64,000 nt of DNA. Source: Aliidiomarina celeris (GTDB lineage: Bacteria > Pseudomonadota > Gammaproteobacteria > Enterobacterales > Alteromonadaceae). The stretch lies in contig NZ_QMIL01000001.1 in assembly GCF_003316875.1 (NCBI RefSeq), forward strand, positions 806,001-870,000. Direction: 5' to 3'. The notes beneath the pieces were generated by a model that was given only the letters and a program-made list of their open reading frames with translations, ran no database searches and was not told the origin of the DNA. Position 1 is the first letter of the stretch. Each line of letters starts with the position of its first letter. The position numbers were made by a program, and so were the translations under genes. This document shows, one piece after another, positions 49,311 to 59,711 of this stretch.

Positions 49311-50222
49311 TTAGAAATACCCTTCCATTTTTTTCTTTTCCATCGAACCCGCGCTGTCGCGGTCAATCACACGGCCTTGCCGCTCAGAGGTTTTGGTTAA
49401 CAGCATTTCCTGAATAATTTCAGGCAAGGTCGCTGCGTCCGACTCCACCGCACCGGTCAGCGGGTAGCAACCTAAAGTACGGAAACGCACCATACGCATG
49501 TCCGGCGTTTCGCCTGCTTCTAACGGCATACGCTCGTCGTCTACCATCACCAACATGCCGTCGCGCTCCACCACCGGTCGCTCTTTGGCCAAGTAAAGCT
49601 CTGGAATTTGAATATTCTCAAGGTAAATGTATTGCCAAATATCCAGCTCGGTCCAATTCGACAACGGGAACACGCGAATACTCTCGCCCTTATCCACCTT
49701 GCCATTAAAAATATTCCACAACTCAGGGCGTTGGTTTTTCGGGTCCCAACGGTGATTCTTGTCGCGGAACGAATACACCCGCTCCTTCGCCCGAGACTTC
49801 TCTTCGTCACGGCGCGCGCCGCCAAAAGCCGCGTCAAACTTGTACTTATTGAGCGCCTGCTTCAGCGCTTGCGTTTTCATTACGTCTGTATGCTTGGCCG
49901 AACCATGGCTAAATGGCCCTATGCCCGCGTCTACACCGTCCTGATTAATATACTCAATCAGCTCAAAGCCCATTTCCTTGGCCATACGGTCACGAAACTC
50001 AATCATTTCCCGGAACTTCCACGTGGTATTCACATGCATGAGCGGAAACGGAATTTTGCCCGGATAAAACGCCTTACGCGCCAAATGCAACAACACCGAT
50101 GAGTCCTTACCCACCGAATACAGCATGACAGGGTTTTCGAACTCCGCAGCAACCTCGCGGAAGATTTGGATCGACTCAGCTTCGAGCGCTTTTAAATGGC
50201 TAATACGGTGGGTTTTAAGCAT
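49311..50222 (-). CDS. cysD: Sulfate adenylyltransferase subunit 2
   Basis: A 303-residue ATP-pyrophosphatase-type enzyme that adenylates sulfate. Signatures are [21 protein letters not shown] (the PP-loop SxGKDS), [12 protein letters not shown] and [18 protein letters not shown]. The start at 50222 ([14 protein letters not shown]) is canonical. It is the first gene of the cys cluster. A perfect 12-bp stem-loop ends 8 bases before the ATG and includes most of the presumed ribosome-binding sequence TAAGG, so initiation may be controlled by RNA structure. Confidence 0.96.
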   Translation of the reverse strand: MLKTHRISHLKALEAESIQIFREVAAEFENPVMLYSVGKDSSVLLHLARKAFYPGKIPFPLMHVNTTWKFREMIEFRDRMAKEMGFELIEYINQDGVDAGIGPFSHGSAKHTDVMKTQALKQALNKYKFDAAFGGARRDEEKSRAKERVYSFRDKNHRWDPKNQRPELWNIFNGKVDKGESIRVFPLSNWTELDIWQYIYLENIQIPELYLAKERPVVERDGMLVMVDDERMPLEAGETPDMRMVRFRTLGCYPLTGAVESDAATLPEIIQEMLLTKTSERQGRVIDRDSAGSMEKKKMEGYF

Positions 50223-50230
50223 GAAAATAC

Positions 50231-50261
50231 CTTAGGCCAATACAAAGAATATTGGCCTAAG
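50231..50261 (-). promoter_or_regulatory. Perfect 12-bp stem-loop in the cysD leader
   Basis: On the minus strand CTTAGGCCAATA and TATTGGCCTAAG pair perfectly with a 7-base loop. The second arm ends 8 bases before the cysD ATG and carries the only purine-rich ribosome-binding candidate (TAAGG, partly in the stem). After the stem the RNA reads GUAUUUUC, not a strong U-run, so a terminator for the giant gene is on the wrong strand side and unlikely. The same sequence could be a double-stranded operator for a transcription factor. Confidence 0.55.
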
Positions 50262-50338
50262 TGTACTTGATTTAGAGGGGTGATTCTACGCAATGCCGCG
50301 CCTGCGCCGAATCCAACTTCAACATCCAAAAACGCACC

Positions 50339-53300
50339 TTACCAGCGGTACCACACACCCAGCATCAGGGTGTTTACGGTGTCGTTCAATTGATACTGAC
50401 GCCATTGCGCACGCAATCCGTAACGCGCTGACCATTGGTATCCAACACTCGCGCCAAAATAAAGGTCGCTCCCTTCCTTTCGAGTCCGTTGGGTTAAACC
50501 CGTATCGGTTACGCTGCGGCGATGCGCCAACCAGTCATAAACACCGGCGTCGATATTAACTTGCCAAGCGTCATAAAAACTAAACTGTCGACTCATACCA
50601 AAGGTTACGCCGCTTCCTAACACTGGGGTTTCTCGCTCAATTGCTGCGAAAGTTTGCGCTGGGGTGGTGGTATCCACTTGTGCCGTTAAGTCTCCACTGC
50701 CCAAGTCAACATAACCAACCGTCGCGCGCCAGCTGTCACTTAGCCAATAGCTGGCGTGCAGCGACATGGCTACATCTGAGCGTTGATAGTCGCGCACCTG
50801 CACGCCAAGCCCTGCCAAAGCCGAGAGATCATGGTCAGCAGAACTTCGGCCAGCGGCCAATTCCACTTCCCATGAACTCGCGTTCGCCGCCGGCATAATC
50901 AACACCAATGCCGCAGCCAGTGCTGCACCGCGGCGAGCGAAACCACTGCATCGAGCAAAACCAGCACGGCGCGCGAATGCGATCAGCAACGCCAATGGAA
51001 TCATCCACCAATGCCAACTACCACGCGACACTTTCGCTTTCACCTCAATGGTTTCCACTACAACCAACGACACCCGTGCTTCACCTATAGCCTGCGCTCC
51101 ACCTTCATCTTGCACTGTGTATTGAATGGTGTCGACACCACCAAAGCCCACCGCTGGGGTATAACGCAAGCGGTAATCTGCTAACACTTCAACCTCCCCT
51201 TGCTGCGCACTCGCCGAAATAACAATCAGCGCCGTGCCTTCTGGATCATAGTCATTGGCCAACACGTCAATGGTAATCGGCGTGCGGTCGTCGGTAGCCA
51301 CATTTTCGTTCTGCACAACAGGCAACTCATTGGCCGACACTACCACGCGAATTTCGCCAAATTCGACACCACCATTACCGTCGCTTACGCTGTAGGTAAT
51401 CACGGTACTGCCAGCAAAGTTCGTTGGCGGCTCGTAACGCAGTGTTAGCGGTCCATCTATGGTTACCACACCAATATCCGCTGTCGCCGCGCGTAACTGC
51501 AACGCATCGCCGTCTTCGTCACTCACCTGTTCTTGTAAGTCGATAAAGCTCGAGCGGTTCCACAACATGGTTGCCTCGAAGTTAAGCGCTACCGGCACTG
51601 TATTGCCGTCGTTCAGTACCGCTACGCCACCCGGGTCTACTACCGTTCCATTAGCCACGCCGTCTGCGTCATTCGGGCCACCGTCTTCAATATAAAGCTG
51701 AACACAGTAATGCCCCTCTTGCAGTCCTGGCTGCCACGCTGCACTGGCTGGCGGCGGACAAATACCCGGTTCACCAACCGCACTGAACAACGCATTGCGT
51801 TCATTCTCTACAAACGCCGCCCACTCACCGTTAAGGTACTTACGGTAAACGCCTGCCGCCGGTATTGCTTGGCGCTGCGGAATCACCACATAAACGCTGT
51901 CACTGGCTTGCGAAAGGTTGTCGATAACGAAGTCGAACATGCCGCCGGTATTGCGGTATTCTTCGTCTTCAATTTCAATACCTTGCGGGTTCTCTAAATT
52001 TAATTGAATGGCACCGAGCTCGCTCAACATGGCAACACCACCGCGGCGAATACATGCACTGGCTTCCGTTTCCGTTAGGTAACGCGTGCGTTCATTCACT
52101 TGCTGTGAAATTACGTTACAAGAGCCAACACCATCAAGGTAGTCCGGAATTCCATTCCGGTTGCTGTCACCACGGCCTACTAAGCGGTCAGGTATTCCGT
52201 TCCCGTTGGAATCTTCGTCACCTAGGTTCGGCAACTCAGCTACAACCTCAACAAACATAGTCGCTTGCTTGCTTACGCTGCTGTCACTGGCGTGGCTAAC
52301 CGTTACTTGTACCTCGTGCACACCTAATGCGGCGGTGCTTGGATCGAAGCTAAACACCCGCGGATTTTCGTTCGCCGTTCCGGCCAACTCAGTGCTCCAC
52401 GTATAGTGAAGTTCTCCGTCAGCACGGGTTTGTGCCAACTGTGCCACCACGCTCGCATTGCCGCCATGTTGAGCAATTTGAGCTTGCCCTTGGTCACCTT
52501 GGAATACCGCAAGCTGAACATCTGGCACCGTCGGAGCGGACGCTGCAGTAATCACACTGCGGCTTCTCGCACCACGGTTAAGCTGTTCGTCGAGTACCAC
52601 AACAATGGTTGGATTCCCTTCACCCAGCTGATCGCCATAAAGTTCAAATGTTAGCGACGCTTCCCGACCGTCCTCGATATAGATCACGCCGTTAAACAAG
52701 TTGTGACCGGCCATATCGGCGGTTCCTTCCACATAGTAAGGCACCGCAACAGGGTATTCGGGCGCGTTACCATTCAAAATCGCTCTTATGGTGACTTCAC
52801 CGGTACGCGGTACGGTTTGGTCACGGCTTAACGACACCAGAGGATCAACCCAAACTTCTTGCCCTGCCAATGTCTCGCGGCCCTCTGCGTCTTCCGCACG
52901 CCAGTAAACAACATGCCGGCCGGGTGCAAAAAGAACATTCCCGTCAACAGTCGACACCGGCAGTAAATCGCCGTTTACGTCCACTGCCGAGGTTGTGCCC
53001 AGCTCAACCCGCGTTAACAAGCCAGTGGCGTTCACGCGTACATTAGCCGGCACATCAATTTGTGGTGCCTGTTCATCTTCCGGATCACCCGTAATCACTA
53101 AGCGCACATCTGCAGTGTCGGTCGCTTCGCTTTCATCCATAATGTTGTAGGTTAAGTTCACAACCCCGACAAAATTACTCGGTGAGCGATACAACAACTG
53201 CCCGTCTTCAATGCTTACGCTGCCAATACTCGCGTTTGCACTCAAAATGGTAAGCTCCTGTTCGTCTACGTCGGTGTCATTGGCCAACACGTCTAGCAGA

Positions 53301-56300
53301 TATTCGCCGTTTTCATTGAGCGGAAGCTCAAACACATCGTCCATCGCAACAGGCGCCGTATTCACCCAAAGCACTTCAATGCTTACGCTGTAATCCACAG
53401 ACGAATATTCGCCGTCCATCACTCGATAAGTGAAGTTATCAAAGCCACTGAATAGCTCTGCTGGGGTATATAACCAGCCGCCGTCGGTGGAATCGAGTGT
53501 ACCTTCGCTAGTTTCGGTTACTAACACGAGCTCGAAAGTGCCCCCCTCAGCACCGGAAACTTCCGGTGTAATGGTTATGTCAGTATCTTGATCCAAACTT
53601 ACCGACAGGTCTTGGCCTACAGGGTTCATGTAGTACTCTGCGGTTACCGTTAAGTCTTCAACAACCGAATCAAACTCCGTATCCCAACCTGTGAAGGTAT
53701 AACCGGTACGGGTTGGATCTTCAGGCGCTGTCGCTGCGGTTAAGTACTCCACAGTGTCGGTGCCCAGCTCTGCACCGTCAAAGTCTACGAAGGTCACCGT
53801 GTAGCTGTTGATCGTGTACTGCGCGGTTACCGTCATATCTTCCGTGACTGACGTGAATTCTGCATCCCATCCGCTAAAGGTGTAACCGGTACGGGTTGGA
53901 TCTTCAGGCGCTGTCGCTGCGGTTAAGTACTCCACAGTGTCGGTGCCCAGCTCTGCACCGTCAAAGTCTACGAAGGTCACGGTGTAGCTGTTGATCGTGT
54001 ACTGCGCGGTAACCGTCATATCTTCCGTGACTGACGTGAAGTCTGCATCCCAACCACTGAAGGTATAACCCGTGCGCGTTGGATCCGCTGGCGCGGTAGC
54101 CGCGGTTAGATATTCCACAGTATCCGAGCCTAGCGGTGAACTGTCGTAATCCACAAAGCTCACGGTATAGCTGTTGATCGTGTACTGAGCAGTAACTGTG
54201 ATATCCACAGTGACCGAGTCAAACGCCACATCCCAACCACTGAAGGTATAACCCGTGCGCGTTGGATCCGCAGGTGCAGTGGCGGCTGTTAGATATTCCA
54301 CAGTATCCGAGCCTAACGGCGAACTGTCGTAATCCACGAAGCTCACGGTATAACTGTTGATCGAGTACTGAGCAGTAACTGTGATATCCGCAGTCACCGA
54401 ATCAAAGGCCACATCCCATCCGCTAAAGGTGTAACCCGTGCGCGTTGGATCCGCAGGTGCAGTGGCACCTTGCAGATATTCCACAGTATCGGAATCAATG
54501 AAGGTTCCATCAAAGTCATTAAAGGTCACGGTGTAGCTGTTAATGCTGTATTGCGCCGTAACTGTGATATCCGCAGTCACAGAATCAAACGCCACATCCC
54601 AACCACTAAAGGTATGACCGGTACGCGTTGGATCCGCCGGTGCAGTGGCGGCCGTCAAGTACTCAACCGTATCCGAGCCTAGCGGTGAACTGTCGTAATC
54701 CACGAAGCTCACGGTATAGCTGTTGATCGTATATTGAGCAGTAACTGTGATATCCGCAGTCACAGAATCAAAACCAACATCCCAACCACTAAAGGTGTAA
54801 CCCGTACGCGTTGGATCGGCAGGTGCAGTCGCACCTTGCAGATATTCCACAGTATCGGAATCAATGAAGGTTCCATCGAAGTCATTAAAGGTCACGGTGT
54901 AGCTGTTGATCGTGTACTGCGCGGTAACCGTCATATTCTCAGTTACAGAATCAAACGCAACATCCCAACCACTAAAGGTATAACCTGTACGGGTTGGATC
55001 CGCAGGTGCGGTAGCCGCGGTTAGATATTCCACAGTATCCGAGCCTAGCGGTGAACTGTCGTAATCCACGAAGCTCACGGTATAGCTGTTGATCGTATAT
55101 TGAGCCGTAACCGTCATGTTCTCGGATACAGAGCCAAAATCAACATCCCAACCACTAAAGGTATGACCGATACGCGTTGGATCGGCAGGTGCAGTCGCAC
55201 CTTGCAGATATTCAACGGTATCCGAGCCAAGCGGCGAACTGTCGTAATCCACGAAGGTTACGGTGTACGAATTAATCGTATATTGCGCAGTAACTGTGAT
55301 ATCCGCAGTCACAGAATCAAAACCAACATCCCAACCCGCGAAGGTGTAACCGGTGCGCGTTGGATCCGCAGGTGCAGTCGCACCTTGCAGATATTCAACC
55401 GTATCCGAGCCTAGCGGTGAATTATCATAATCCACGAAACTGACTGTGTAGCTGTTGATCGTGTACTGCGCCGTAACCGTCATATTCTCGGTTACAGAAT
55501 CAAACGCCACATCCCATCCGGTAAAGGTATAACCGGTACGCGTTGGATCCGCAGGTGCAGTCGCACCTTGCAGATATTCAACGGTATCCGAGCCTAGCGG
55601 TGAACTGTCGTAATCCACGAAGCTCACGGTATAGCTATTAATACTGTATTGCGCCGTAACCGTCATGTTCTCGGATACAGAGCCAAAATCAACATCCCAA
55701 CCACTAAAGGTATAACCTGTACGGGTTGGATCCGCAGGTGCGGTAGCCGCGGTTAGATATTCCACAGTATCCGAGCCTAGCGGTGAACTGTCGTAATCCA
55801 CGAAGCTCACGGTATAGCTGTTGATCGTATATTGAGCCGTAACCGTCATGTTCTCGGATACAGAGCCAAAATCAACATCCCAACCACTAAAGGTATGACC
55901 GGTACGCGTTGGATCCGCAGGTGCAGTCGCACCTTGCAGATATTCAACGGTATCCGAGCCTAACGGTGAACTGTCGTAATCCACGAAGCTCACGGTGTAC
56001 GAATTAATCGTGTACTGCGCGGTCACCGTCATATTCTCGGTTACCGAATCAAACGCCACATCCCATCCGCTAAAGGTGTAACCCGTGCGCGTCGGATCGG
56101 CAGGTGCAGTCGCACCTTGCAGATATTCAACGGTATCCGAGCCTAACGGTGAACTGTCATAATCCACAAAGCTCACGGTGTAGCTGTTGATGCTGTATTG
56201 CGCCGTAACTGTGATATCCGCAGTCACAGAATCAAAAGCCACATCCCAACCACTAAAGGTATAACCGGTGCGCGTTGGATCCGCTGGCGCTGTAGCCGCG

Positions 56301-59300
56301 GTTAAGTACTCAACCGTATCCGAGCCTAACGGTGAACTGTCGTAATCCACGAAGCTCACGGTGTAGCTGTTGATGCTGTATTGCGCCGTAACTGTGATAT
56401 CCGCAGTCACAGAATCAAAAGCCACATCCCAACCACTAAAGGTATGACCCGTGCGCGTTGGATCCGCTGGCGCTGTAGCCGCGGTTAAGTACTCAACCGT
56501 ATCCGAGCCTAACGGTGAACTGTCGTAATCCACGAAGCTCACAGTGTACGAATTAATCGAATACTGAGCGGTAACCGTCATGTTCTCAGTTACAGAGTCA
56601 AAAGCCACATCCCAACCCGCGAAGCTATATCCCGTACGTGTTGGATCGGCAGGTGCAGTCGCACCTTGCAGATATTCAACCGTATCCGAACCTAACGGCG
56701 AATTATCGTAATCCACGAAGCTCACAGTGTACGAATTAATCGTGTACTGCGCCGTAACCGTCATATTCTCGGTTACAGAATCAAAGGTCACATCCCAACC
56801 ACTGAAGGTATAACCCGTGCGCGTTGGATCCGCAGGCGCGGTCGCACCTTGCAGATATTCAACCGTATCCGAGCCTAACGGCGAACTGTCGTAATCCACA
56901 AAGCTCACGGTATAGCTGTTAATGCTGTATTGCGCGGTAACCGTCATGTTCTCAGTTACCGAATCAAAGCTAACGTCCCATCCGCTAAAGGTGTAACCCG
57001 TGCGTGTTGGATCCGCAGGTGCGGTAGCCGAAGCTAAATACTCAACCGTGTCAGAGCCTAACGGTGAATTATCATAATCCACGAAACTGACTGTGTAGCT
57101 GTTGATCGTGTACTGCGCGGTCACCGTCATATTCTCAGTCACCGAATCAAAGCTAACGTCCCAACCGCTAAAGGTATAACCAGTACGCGTTGGATCCGCA
57201 GGTGCAGTCGCACCTTGCAGATATTCAACGGTATCCGAGCCTAGCGGTGAACTGTCGTAATCCACGAAGCTCACGGTATAGCTGTTGATGCTGTATTGAG
57301 CCGTAACTGTGATATCCGCAGTCACAGAATCAAAGCTAACGTCCCAACCGCTAAAGGTGTAACCCGTGCGCGTTGGATCGGCAGGTGCAGTGGCACCTTG
57401 CAGATATTCAACGGTATCCGAGCCTAGCGGTGAACTGTCGTAATCCACGAAGCTCACGGTGTACGAATTGATCGTGTACTGAGCGGTAACCGTCATGTTT
57501 TCGGTTACAGAATCAAAACCAACATCCCATCCGCTAAAGGTATAACCGGTACGCGTTGGATCCGCAGGCGCTGTAGCCGCGGTCAAGTACTCGACCGTAT
57601 CCGAGCCTAACGGCGAACTGTCGTAATCCACGAAGCTCACGGTATAGCTGTTGATGCTGTATTGAGCGGTAACCGTTATATTCTCGGTTACAGAATCAAA
57701 CGCCACATCCCAACCACTGAAGGTATGACCCGTGCGCGTTGGATCCGCTGGCGCAGTGGCGGCCGTCAAGTACTCAACCGTATCCGAGCCTAGCGGTGAA
57801 TTATCATAATCCACGAAGCTCACGGTATAGCTGTTGATGCTGTATTGAGCGGTAACCGTCATGTTCTCGGATACAGAGCCAAAATCAACATCCCAACCAC
57901 TGAAGGTATAACCGGTACGCGTTGGATCCGCAGGTGCAGTGGCCGCGGTCAAGTATTCAACAGTATCCGAATCAATGAAGGTTCCATCAAAGTCGTTGAA
58001 GGTAACCGTGTACGAATTAATCGTATATTGAGCCGTAACCGTGATGTTCTCAGTCACAGAATCAAACGCCGCATCCCAACCACTAAAGGTATGACCGGTT
58101 CGCGTCGGATCGGCAGGTGCAGTGGCACCTTGCAGATATTCAACCGTGTCAGAGCCTAACGGCGAATTATCGTAATCCACAAAGCTCACGGTGTACGAAT
58201 TAATCGTGTATTGAGCGGTCACTGTGATATCCGCAGTCACAGAATCAAAACCAACATCCCAACCACTAAAGGTATGACCCGTGCGCGTTGGATCCGCCGG
58301 CGCTGTAGCCGCGGTTAAGTACTCAACCGTATCCGAGCCTAACGGCGAACTGTCGTAATCCACGAAGCTCACAGTGTACGAATTAATCGAATACTGAGCG
58401 GTAACCGTCATATTCTCGGTTACCGAGTTAAACGAAGGGCTCCAGCCAATAAAGCTATAACCCGTGCGCGTTGGATCCGCAGGCGGTATCGCGGTTCCTA
58501 AATATTCCACAGTATCGGAATCAATGAAGGTTCCATCGAAGTCATTAAAGGTAACCGTGTACGAGTTAATGGTGTACTGCGCGGTAACGGTTAAATTCGA
58601 CGTTACTGAATTAAAGCTCACGTCCCAACCCGTGTGCGTATAGCCAGGGCGAGTTACTTGTGGCTCGACTGCTGCGCCACCGTAAGGAACACTTTGAACT
58701 AAATTACCACCACCGGTATGGGTTCCTCCGTTCAAGTTAAAGTCTACTGTATATTGAATGTCGGCGTACTGAGCAACCACATTCAAGTTACTCTGAACAT
58801 TCGAAAAACTTGTGCTCCAGCTGGTAAAACTCTTGCCTACGGGAGGGTTGAGCGTTGGCGCGGTGGCCGCAGCACCGGCATTTACCGTTTGCGAAAGCGC
58901 ACCACCGCCGATACGGGTACCGCCATTCAAATCAAAGCTTACCGTGTAAGAGGAAACGACTGGAGACAATACAAACGACTTAAAGGCAAAACCATAAGAA
59001 TCCCACGGCGCTATTTCGGAATACCGAATTTCAACGGCGTCTACTTGAATGCCGTGATAAGCAGCGTTGGTTGAAAACGTATAGTTTAACGTTCCACTCG
59101 AATTAAAGTTTAAGGCATTCGGCGTTGTGTCATGCCATGGAAATACCTCGGAGCCCTTATACAGGCCCCGTACTTGAATGAACTGAACACCTAGATTAGA
59201 GGACATCATTTCAGAATAAGCGGCCTGAAACGACTTAAACCCGGAAGCATGTGGTGGGTTTAATAACTCAAGGCGTAAAATGATCTGCGCCGTTGACGAG

Positions 59301-59533
59301 CAACGCAGATAATAGTCATAAACTACGAGCTTGCCATTTCCCACGTTAAAAATAATCGCGTCGCTCGCGGGGGTCGTACACCCAACTTTACCCACAAGTT
59401 TATAACGATTATCCGTAGAGGTTAGCGAGGGAGCTTCACTAGAGGGGAAGGAGCCAACGGTAAATGTAGTATCCGCCTGAACAGCGGCACTGAAAAACAG
59501 GAACAACAAAGCGGTGAGAGAGCGTGCAAACAT
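50339..59533 (-). CDS. Giant surface protein: InlB-type repeats, Ig/cadherin-like modules and C-terminal beta-barrel
   Basis: A product of about 3064 residues. ATG 59533 gives signal peptide MFARSLTALLFLFFSAAVQA with GGGAAG-like ribosome site upstream. Layout: unique N-domain (about 21-196); two divergent and then 27 near-identical 61-residue repeats (325-1971) of the Listeria-Bacteroides/InlB B-repeat type (PTRTGYTFSGWD, MTVTAQY); two tandem-95/cadherin-like modules (about 1985-2160); a HYR-like domain; a Ca-binding type-3-like stretch (DSNGNGIPD, DSNRNGIPDY, about 2440); two more cadherin-like modules; a hydrophobic segment with Arg cluster (WWMIPLALLIAFARR, about 2838); a second signal-like segment ending PAANA; and a barrel of about 180 residues ending GVWYRW. 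It is probably an adhesin anchored in the outer membrane. No internal start codon with a ribosome site splits it. Confidence 0.85.
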   Translation of the reverse strand: MFARSLTALLFLFFSAAVQADTTFTVGSFPSSEAPSLTSTDNRYKLVGKVGCTTPASDAIIFNVGNGKLVVYDYYLRCSSTAQIILRLELLNPPHASGFKSFQAAYSEMMSSNLGVQFIQVRGLYKGSEVFPWHDTTPNALNFNSSGTLNYTFSTNAAYHGIQVDAVEIRYSEIAPWDSYGFAFKSFVLSPVVSSYTVSFDLNGGTRIGGGALSQTVNAGAAATAPTLNPPVGKSFTSWSTSFSNVQSNLNVVAQYADIQYTVDFNLNGGTHTGGGNLVQSVPYGGAAVEPQVTRPGYTHTGWDVSFNSVTSNLTVTAQYTINSYTVTFNDFDGTFIDSDTVEYLGTAIPPADPTRTGYSFIGWSPSFNSVTENMTVTAQYSINSYTVSFVDYDSSPLGSDTVEYLTAATAPADPTRTGHTFSGWDVGFDSVTADITVTAQYTINSYTVSFVDYDNSPLGSDTVEYLQGATAPADPTRTGHTFSGWDAAFDSVTENITVTAQYTINSYTVTFNDFDGTFIDSDTVEYLTAATAPADPTRTGYTFSGWDVDFGSVSENMTVTAQYSINSYTVSFVDYDNSPLGSDTVEYLTAATAPADPTRTGHTFSGWDVAFDSVTENITVTAQYSINSYTVSFVDYDSSPLGSDTVEYLTAATAPADPTRTGYTFSGWDVGFDSVTENMTVTAQYTINSYTVSFVDYDSSPLGSDTVEYLQGATAPADPTRTGYTFSGWDVSFDSVTADITVTAQYSINSYTVSFVDYDSSPLGSDTVEYLQGATAPADPTRTGYTFSGWDVSFDSVTENMTVTAQYTINSYTVSFVDYDNSPLGSDTVEYLASATAPADPTRTGYTFSGWDVSFDSVTENMTVTAQYSINSYTVSFVDYDSSPLGSDTVEYLQGATAPADPTRTGYTFSGWDVTFDSVTENMTVTAQYTINSYTVSFVDYDNSPLGSDTVEYLQGATAPADPTRTGYSFAGWDVAFDSVTENMTVTAQYSINSYTVSFVDYDSSPLGSDTVEYLTAATAPADPTRTGHTFSGWDVAFDSVTADITVTAQYSINSYTVSFVDYDSSPLGSDTVEYLTAATAPADPTRTGYTFSGWDVAFDSVTADITVTAQYSINSYTVSFVDYDSSPLGSDTVEYLQGATAPADPTRTGYTFSGWDVAFDSVTENMTVTAQYTINSYTVSFVDYDSSPLGSDTVEYLQGATAPADPTRTGHTFSGWDVDFGSVSENMTVTAQYTINSYTVSFVDYDSSPLGSDTVEYLTAATAPADPTRTGYTFSGWDVDFGSVSENMTVTAQYSINSYTVSFVDYDSSPLGSDTVEYLQGATAPADPTRTGYTFTGWDVAFDSVTENMTVTAQYTINSYTVSFVDYDNSPLGSDTVEYLQGATAPADPTRTGYTFAGWDVGFDSVTADITVTAQYTINSYTVTFVDYDSSPLGSDTVEYLQGATAPADPTRIGHTFSGWDVDFGSVSENMTVTAQYTINSYTVSFVDYDSSPLGSDTVEYLTAATAPADPTRTGYTFSGWDVAFDSVTENMTVTAQYTINSYTVTFNDFDGTFIDSDTVEYLQGATAPADPTRTGYTFSGWDVGFDSVTADITVTAQYTINSYTVSFVDYDSSPLGSDTVEYLTAATAPADPTRTGHTFSGWDVAFDSVTADITVTAQYSINSYTVTFNDFDGTFIDSDTVEYLQGATAPADPTRTGYTFSGWDVAFDSVTADITVTAQYSINSYTVSFVDYDSSPLGSDTVEYLTAATAPADPTRTGYTFSGWDVAFDSVTVDITVTAQYTINSYTVSFVDYDSSPLGSDTVEYLTAATAPADPTRTGYTFSGWDADFTSVTEDMTVTAQYTINSYTVTFVDFDGAELGTDTVEYLTAATAPEDPTRTGYTFSGWDAEFTSVTEDMTVTAQYTINSYTVTFVDFDGAELGTDTVEYLTAATAPEDPTRTGYTFTGWDTEFDSVVEDLTVTAEYYMNPVGQDLSVSLDQDTDITITPEVSGAEGGTFELVLVTETSEGTLDSTDGGWLYTPAELFSGFDNFTYRVMDGEYSSVDYSVSIEVLWVNTAPVAMDDVFELPLNENGEYLLDVLANDTDVDEQELTILSANASIGSVSIEDGQLLYRSPSNFVGVVNLTYNIMDESEATDTADVRLVITGDPEDEQAPQIDVPANVRVNATGLLTRVELGTTSAVDVNGDLLPVSTVDGNVLFAPGRHVVYWRAEDAEGRETLAGQEVWVDPLVSLSRDQTVPRTGEVTIRAILNGNAPEYPVAVPYYVEGTADMAGHNLFNGVIYIEDGREASLTFELYGDQLGEGNPTIVVVLDEQLNRGARSRSVITAASAPTVPDVQLAVFQGDQGQAQIAQHGGNASVVAQLAQTRADGELHYTWSTELAGTANENPRVFSFDPSTAALGVHEVQVTVSHASDSSVSKQATMFVEVVAELPNLGDEDSNGNGIPDRLVGRGDSNRNGIPDYLDGVGSCNVISQQVNERTRYLTETEASACIRRGGVAMLSELGAIQLNLENPQGIEIEDEEYRNTGGMFDFVIDNLSQASDSVYVVIPQRQAIPAAGVYRKYLNGEWAAFVENERNALFSAVGEPGICPPPASAAWQPGLQEGHYCVQLYIEDGGPNDADGVANGTVVDPGGVAVLNDGNTVPVALNFEATMLWNRSSFIDLQEQVSDEDGDALQLRAATADIGVVTIDGPLTLRYEPPTNFAGSTVITYSVSDGNGGVEFGEIRVVVSANELPVVQNENVATDDRTPITIDVLANDYDPEGTALIVISASAQQGEVEVLADYRLRYTPAVGFGGVDTIQYTVQDEGGAQAIGEARVSLVVVETIEVKAKVSRGSWHWWMIPLALLIAFARRAGFARCSGFARRGAALAAALVLIMPAANASSWEVELAAGRSSADHDLSALAGLGVQVRDYQRSDVAMSLHASYWLSDSWRATVGYVDLGSGDLTAQVDTTTPAQTFAAIERETPVLGSGVTFGMSRQFSFYDAWQVNIDAGVYDWLAHRRSVTDTGLTQRTRKEGSDLYFGASVGYQWSARYGLRAQWRQYQLNDTVNTLMLGVWYRW
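53621..58561 (-). repeat. Tandem array of 27 x 183-bp coding repeats
   Basis: The interval is exactly 27 times 183 bases, all in frame, each encoding 61 residues from YTV(S/T)F to TINS. Four N-terminal variants alternate: VDYDSSPLGSD, VDYDNSPLGSD, NDFDGTFIDSD and VDFDGAELGTD (the last only in the two C-terminal units). Second-position variants TAATAP, QGATAP, ASATAP recur independently, and unit tails alternate between ENMTV and ADITV. Such mosaic patterns fit repeated unequal exchange and gene conversion. The very high DNA identity makes the copy number likely to vary between strains and hard to assemble. Confidence 0.93.
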
Positions 59534-59711
59534 GGCATCTTCCCTATGTAATGTTATGCACGTTCGTAACAACAACGAAATGTTAAGTTGGTGCGGAGCT
59601 AATTAATATTGACTAATTATGCACCATTTACGGTATCTTTACCAAACTACTAGTGAACTTTTTTAACCCAATCACCGTAACCCTACGCCGAACCCAAATT
59701 CCCAGCAGCGC

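Noticed and set aside
54470-58159. Several open frames on the plus strand across the repeat array
   Set aside because: They arise from the same repeat read backwards, recur with the repeat period and lack ribosome sites; they are shadows of the giant gene.
53621-58561. Regular repeats suggesting a CRISPR array
   Set aside because: The units are contiguous 183-base coding repeats with no unique spacers, fully in frame within one gene; no cas genes are present.
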